Source of the DNA: an uncultured Gammaproteobacteria bacterium
Lineage (GTDB): Bacteria; Pseudomonadota; Gammaproteobacteria; Pseudomonadales; Pseudohongiellaceae
Assembly: GCA_903837345.1 (NCBI GenBank)
Contig: CAILUG010000062.1
Location: forward strand, 1 to 64,000
Direction of reading: 5' to 3'
DNA: 64,000 nucleotides
Positions 60,730 to 64,000 of this stretch are shown piece after piece. The position numbers and the translations under genes are program-made. Within the stretch, counting starts at the first letter, position 1, and each line of letters opens with the position of its first letter. The notes under the pieces are model-generated. The model had not been told where the DNA came from. It saw only the letters and a program-made list of their open reading frames with translations, and made no database searches.

Positions 60730-63700
60730 CTAGTCTTCAGGCAAAATTACAGCATTTTCCCCGCCACGCACATTGCCATGGCGTTTCACCACCCACAGAT
60801 AGGCGGCAGGCAACACCAGCAAGGTAAGCAGGGTGGCGCTGATCAAGCCGCCAATCACCACTACCGCCAGCGGCCTTTGGGTTTCAGCACCGATGGCGTG
60901 CGACAAAGCCATCGGAAACAGGCCCAGCATCGCCAGCAGAGCTGTCATCAACACGGTGCGAAGGCGGGACATGGCACCATTGTGCACTGCCTCTTCCGGG
61001 GACTGCCCCGACTCGATCAATTGGTTGAACACCGTAACCATCACCACGCCATTGAGCACCGACTGCCCGAACAGCGCTATGAATCCTATCGCTGCCGAGA
61101 CCGACAACGGAATGCCGGTGATAAACAGCGCCACGATGCCGCCAATCAGTGCAAACGGAATATTGGCAATGATCAGCACGGCATTCCTGAATGAGCCGAA
61201 CGCATCAAACAGCAGTACAAAGATCAGCAGGATCGACAAGGGCACCACCACCGACAAACGTGCCATCGCGCGTTCCTGGTTTTCGAATTCACCCGACCAG
61301 GTCAATACTACCGAATTCGGCACATTCACATTGGCGGCGATTTTGGCTTTCATGTCTGCCACCACGCTGCCGAGATCCCTGCCTTCAATGAAAATGCCGA
61401 CAGACACCACCCGCTGGCCGTTCTCACGAGCAATATCCAGTGCCCCAAAAGTTTGCTTGAAAGTGGCAAGTTCGCTCAACGGAATCTGGGCACCCGACGG
61501 ACTCGCCACCAGCAGGCCATTCAATTTGTCGAGTGAGCGCTGAGGGTCTTTCAGGCGTACCACCACCGAAAAATGCCGTTCTCCTTCCCACAGCTCGGTA
61601 GTGGCCTTGCCGGCCAGTGCGGTTTCAATCATGTCCTGAATGTCACCGATATTGATGCCATAGCGGGCAGCTGCTTCGCGGTTGATATTGATCACCTGTT
61701 GCGGCAGCTCGCCGTCACGATCGATATAGGCTCTCGCAACGCCGGGCACACTGACAATCTGGTCGGTAATAGCCTTGCCGGCCGCATGCAGCTCTGCCAG
61801 ATCGTCACCATGGACCTTGATCACGATTTGTCCGTCCACCTGCGAAATGCTTTCCAGCACATTGTCACGAATCGGTTGCGAGAACGAACTTTCGATGCCT
61901 GGCAGTTCGGATACCGCACGGTCCATTTCGGCAATCAGCTTTTTCTTGTTGTAGCCGGGACGCCATGCATTGTCGGCTTTCAGGGAAACAAAGAATTCGC
62001 CAGAGTTGAAGATCTTGGGATCAGTGCCATCATCGGGCCGTCCGAACTTGGAAATGACAGTATCGACTTCCGGGACGGTGTGCAGCGCTGCGCGAATGCG
62101 TTTGGCCAGCAGTTTGGCCTCTGCCTGCGACACCGAGGGTGGCAAGGAAACGTTGACCCAGATCGAACCTTCATCCAGCTCCGGCAGAAATTCGCTGCCC
62201 AGTTTGCTGCCAAGTGCCAGCGCAGCAACCAGGGCGATCACGGCGATGCCGACTATGCGACCAGGATTGGCAACCGACCAGCGGAACGCAGGCTCATAGA
62301 TCTTCTTGAACCAGGTCAACAGCCGGTTGTCGTGATGGGGAATACGGTCGCGCAAAAACCACATGCAGAACATCGGCACCATCGTCAGGGACAGGATCAG
62401 CGAACCTATCAATGCTGATGTCACCGAATACGCCATCGGGGAAAAAATCCTGCCTTCTGCCCGCTGCAGGGTAAAGATCGGAATGTGGGCAGCGATGATC
62501 ACCAGCATCGAGAACAGCGTGGGTCGCCCCACTTCAATCACCGCATTGTAGATCGCGCGCAATCTGGACTGCTTGTCTTTCAGTTGTGCCTCTGGCAAAC
62601 GCCCCAGCCGCAGAAACACGTTTTCCACAACGATTACGGCACCATCGACAATGATCCCGAAATCCATCGCCCCCAACGACAACAGGTTGGCCGGCATGCC
62701 AAGAAAAGTAAGACCCAGAAAAGTGGACAGCACTGCCAGCGGAATTACCGCCGCAACTATGAGAGCTGCTCGCAGATTGCCGAGAAACAACAGCAGGATA
62801 AAGGTAACCAGCAACGCACCTTCAATCAGGTTGCCGAACACGGTATGCAGTGTTTTTTCTATCAGCCATTGGCGGTCGTAGTAGGATCTGATTTCAACAC
62901 CCAGGGGCAATGCACTTGCATTCAGGTCTGCAATCGTCTGCTTGACACCCTTGAGCACTTCGGAGGGGTTTTCGCCTTTGCGCATCAACACAATGCCATT
63001 GACAATATCGTCAGCATCATCCTGGCCGACAAGGCCCTGCACTTGTGCGTTGGCTTCATTGACACTGGCAATATCACGTACAAGTATCGGCACACCCTTG
63101 CTGTTGTCACCCACAACCACCTGCCCGATGTCGGCAGAAGAACTGAACAAGCCGATGGAGCGCACCAGGAATTGCTGACGCCCCTGCTCCACGGCACCAC
63201 CACCGGCGTTGGCATTGGCTCTTGAGAGTGCACCAAACAACTGCGACAAGGTTATGTTGGCGTCGCGCATGCGCAACAAATCCGGATTCACTTCGTATTG
63301 CTTGAGGGCGCCGCCCATCGACACGATATCAGCAACACCAGGCACTTTCTTGAGCGCTTTTTCAATCACCCATTCCTCGATTTCCCGCAACTGGCGCGGA
63401 GTCATCGAATCGCCCTGTACCCGGAACCGGAATATTTCACCAATGGCCGTCGAAAGCGGCTGTACATCGGGCTCGACACCCGGCGGCAGATCAATGCCCC
63501 GCAAACGTTCAAATACCAGTTGGCGCGCATCCTTGTCTGTGGGCTTGTCGTTGAAAGTGATCATCATGAACGACAGGCCGAACTGGGTATGGGTAAAGGT
63601 ACGCACACTGTTAGGCATGCCCGACATCGCCACTTCAATCGGAATGGTGACCTGCTTTTCGACTTCCTCGGCAGCGTGACCTGGATACAGCGCAACTATG

Positions 63701-63843
63701 TTGACCTGGGTATCCGACACATCCGGAAACGCCTCAATCGGCAAATTCCGGAATGCGATGGTGCCACCCAGGATAAAAAACACCAGCCCGAGTACTACAA
63801 ACACCGGCTGGGTCAACGAAAAGCGGACAATGCGATTGATCAT
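60730..63843 (-). CDS. Heavy-metal efflux RND pump, CzcA/CusA family
   Basis: A 1037-aa inner-membrane proton-driven RND transporter. Helix 4 carries the HME-type motif with Asp394, Asp400 and Glu407 ('GAMDFGIIVDGAVIVVEN'), which is typical of divalent-metal (Czc-like) pumps. The N-terminus 'NLPIEAFPDVSDTQVNI' is characteristic. The exact metal (Zn, Co, Cd, Ni or Cu/Ag) cannot be assigned. It is 15 bp after the adaptor gene and 15 bp before the response regulator. Confidence 0.93.
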   Translation of the reverse strand: MINRIVRFSLTQPVFVVLGLVFFILGGTIAFRNLPIEAFPDVSDTQVNIVALYPGHAAEEVEKQVTIPIEVAMSGMPNSVRTFTHTQFGLSFMMITFNDKPTDKDARQLVFERLRGIDLPPGVEPDVQPLSTAIGEIFRFRVQGDSMTPRQLREIEEWVIEKALKKVPGVADIVSMGGALKQYEVNPDLLRMRDANITLSQLFGALSRANANAGGGAVEQGRQQFLVRSIGLFSSSADIGQVVVGDNSKGVPILVRDIASVNEANAQVQGLVGQDDADDIVNGIVLMRKGENPSEVLKGVKQTIADLNASALPLGVEIRSYYDRQWLIEKTLHTVFGNLIEGALLVTFILLLFLGNLRAALIVAAVIPLAVLSTFLGLTFLGMPANLLSLGAMDFGIIVDGAVIVVENVFLRLGRLPEAQLKDKQSRLRAIYNAVIEVGRPTLFSMLVIIAAHIPIFTLQRAEGRIFSPMAYSVTSALIGSLILSLTMVPMFCMWFLRDRIPHHDNRLLTWFKKIYEPAFRWSVANPGRIVGIAVIALVAALALGSKLGSEFLPELDEGSIWVNVSLPPSVSQAEAKLLAKRIRAALHTVPEVDTVISKFGRPDDGTDPKIFNSGEFFVSLKADNAWRPGYNKKKLIAEMDRAVSELPGIESSFSQPIRDNVLESISQVDGQIVIKVHGDDLAELHAAGKAITDQIVSVPGVARAYIDRDGELPQQVININREAAARYGINIGDIQDMIETALAGKATTELWEGERHFSVVVRLKDPQRSLDKLNGLLVASPSGAQIPLSELATFKQTFGALDIARENGQRVVSVGIFIEGRDLGSVVADMKAKIAANVNVPNSVVLTWSGEFENQERAMARLSVVVPLSILLIFVLLFDAFGSFRNAVLIIANIPFALIGGIVALFITGIPLSVSAAIGFIALFGQSVLNGVVMVTVFNQLIESGQSPEEAVHNGAMSRLRTVLMTALLAMLGLFPMALSHAIGAETQRPLAVVVIGGLISATLLTLLVLPAAYLWVVKRHGNVRGGENAVILPED

Positions 63844-63858
63844 TTCAGCGATACCCGG

Positions 63859-64000
63859 TCACTTCGGTGACTTGTCGGCAACGGATGGTGCCGCAGCGGC
63901 TTCAATGATTTTTTCCAGATAAAGCGCTCCATCAACCACCACCTCTTCGCCTTTATCCAGACCTTGCGCAATGGATACCCAACTCTCAGTGACTGCAACC
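63859..64000 (-). CDS. RND efflux periplasmic adaptor subunit, C-terminal end only
   Basis: The minus-strand frame open from the window edge ends at TGA 63859-63861. The visible 46 residues ('VAVTESWVSIAQGLDKGEEV', 'VVDGALYLEKIIEAA') match the last beta-domain of CzcB/CusB membrane fusion proteins, which join the pump to the outer-membrane channel. The start lies outside the window. It is the gene upstream of the CzcA-like pump in the same operon. Confidence 0.85.
   Translation of the reverse strand, partial: VAVTESWVSIAQGLDKGEEVVVDGALYLEKIIEAAAAPSVADKSPK

Overview
The window looks like the chromosome of a Gammaproteobacterium, probably close to the Pseudomonadales/Cellvibrionales lineages. 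The order pyrC - rnt - AhpC-type peroxiredoxin - grxD - argD - argF resembles the Pseudomonas arrangement. NrdA (about 966 aa, two ATP cones) and NrdB (442 aa, long N-terminal extension starting MLSWDE) are of the Pseudomonas type, and the PBP1b gene is coupled to an LpoP-like lipoprotein. SapC-family proteins and many secreted proteins of unknown function also fit aquatic or soil gammaproteobacteria. No rRNA, tRNA, CRISPR array, integrase or intact insertion sequence was seen. Species cannot be assigned from the sequence alone.

Layout. 1-4.9 kb (minus): the end of a secreted FecR-domain protein with a long Ser/Thr/Asn/Gly repeat tail, an LpoP-like lipoprotein and mrcB. 5-10.3 kb (plus): pyrC, rnt and a three-part LplT-PlsC-AMP ligase lysophospholipid repair enzyme, with overlapping ends. 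10.3-13.6 kb: GST, peroxiredoxin, membrane cytochrome c, EamA permease, grxD. 13.9-20.7 kb: argD-argF, then nrdA-nrdB behind a promoter that carries two NrdR-like boxes 31 bp apart. 20.7-23.6 kb: an accessory patch of small genes (coiled-coil protein, DUF1993, DUF4926/DUF6883 pair, DUF2442, HigBA-type toxin-antitoxin) next to a REP-like palindrome.

23.6-35 kb is dominated by exported proteins: three divergent members of one uncharacterised secreted family, a DUF6152 protein, three alpha/beta hydrolases, a ceramidase-like hydrolase, an exported ankyrin protein, NTF2/SnoaL-like proteins and an aldo/keto reductase. It reads as a periplasmic or extracellular degradation repertoire of unknown substrate and is the main candidate for an undescribed system. 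35-43.4 kb holds bactofilin plus a zinc-ribbon partner, an unrecognised 576-aa protein, SRAP, a duplicated DoxX-like protein, DUF805 and the ABC-F ATPase YbiT.

43.4-58.7 kb holds a di-haem peroxidase-like cytochrome, a stand-alone cyclodeaminase-like protein, two SapC paralogues (one followed by a flavin monooxygenase, one by a zinc-ribbon protein), CHRD, EF-hand/collagen-like and bestrophin proteins, an esterase, a membrane HELGH protein coupled to a glycosyltransferase, a 2OG-Fe(II) oxygenase, and a DUF2079 membrane protein whose reading frame is broken by a single in-frame TGA followed at once by a perfect hairpin. The window ends (58.7-64 kb, minus) in a heavy-metal RND efflux operon (adaptor, CzcA-type pump) followed by its probable response regulator and sensor kinase.
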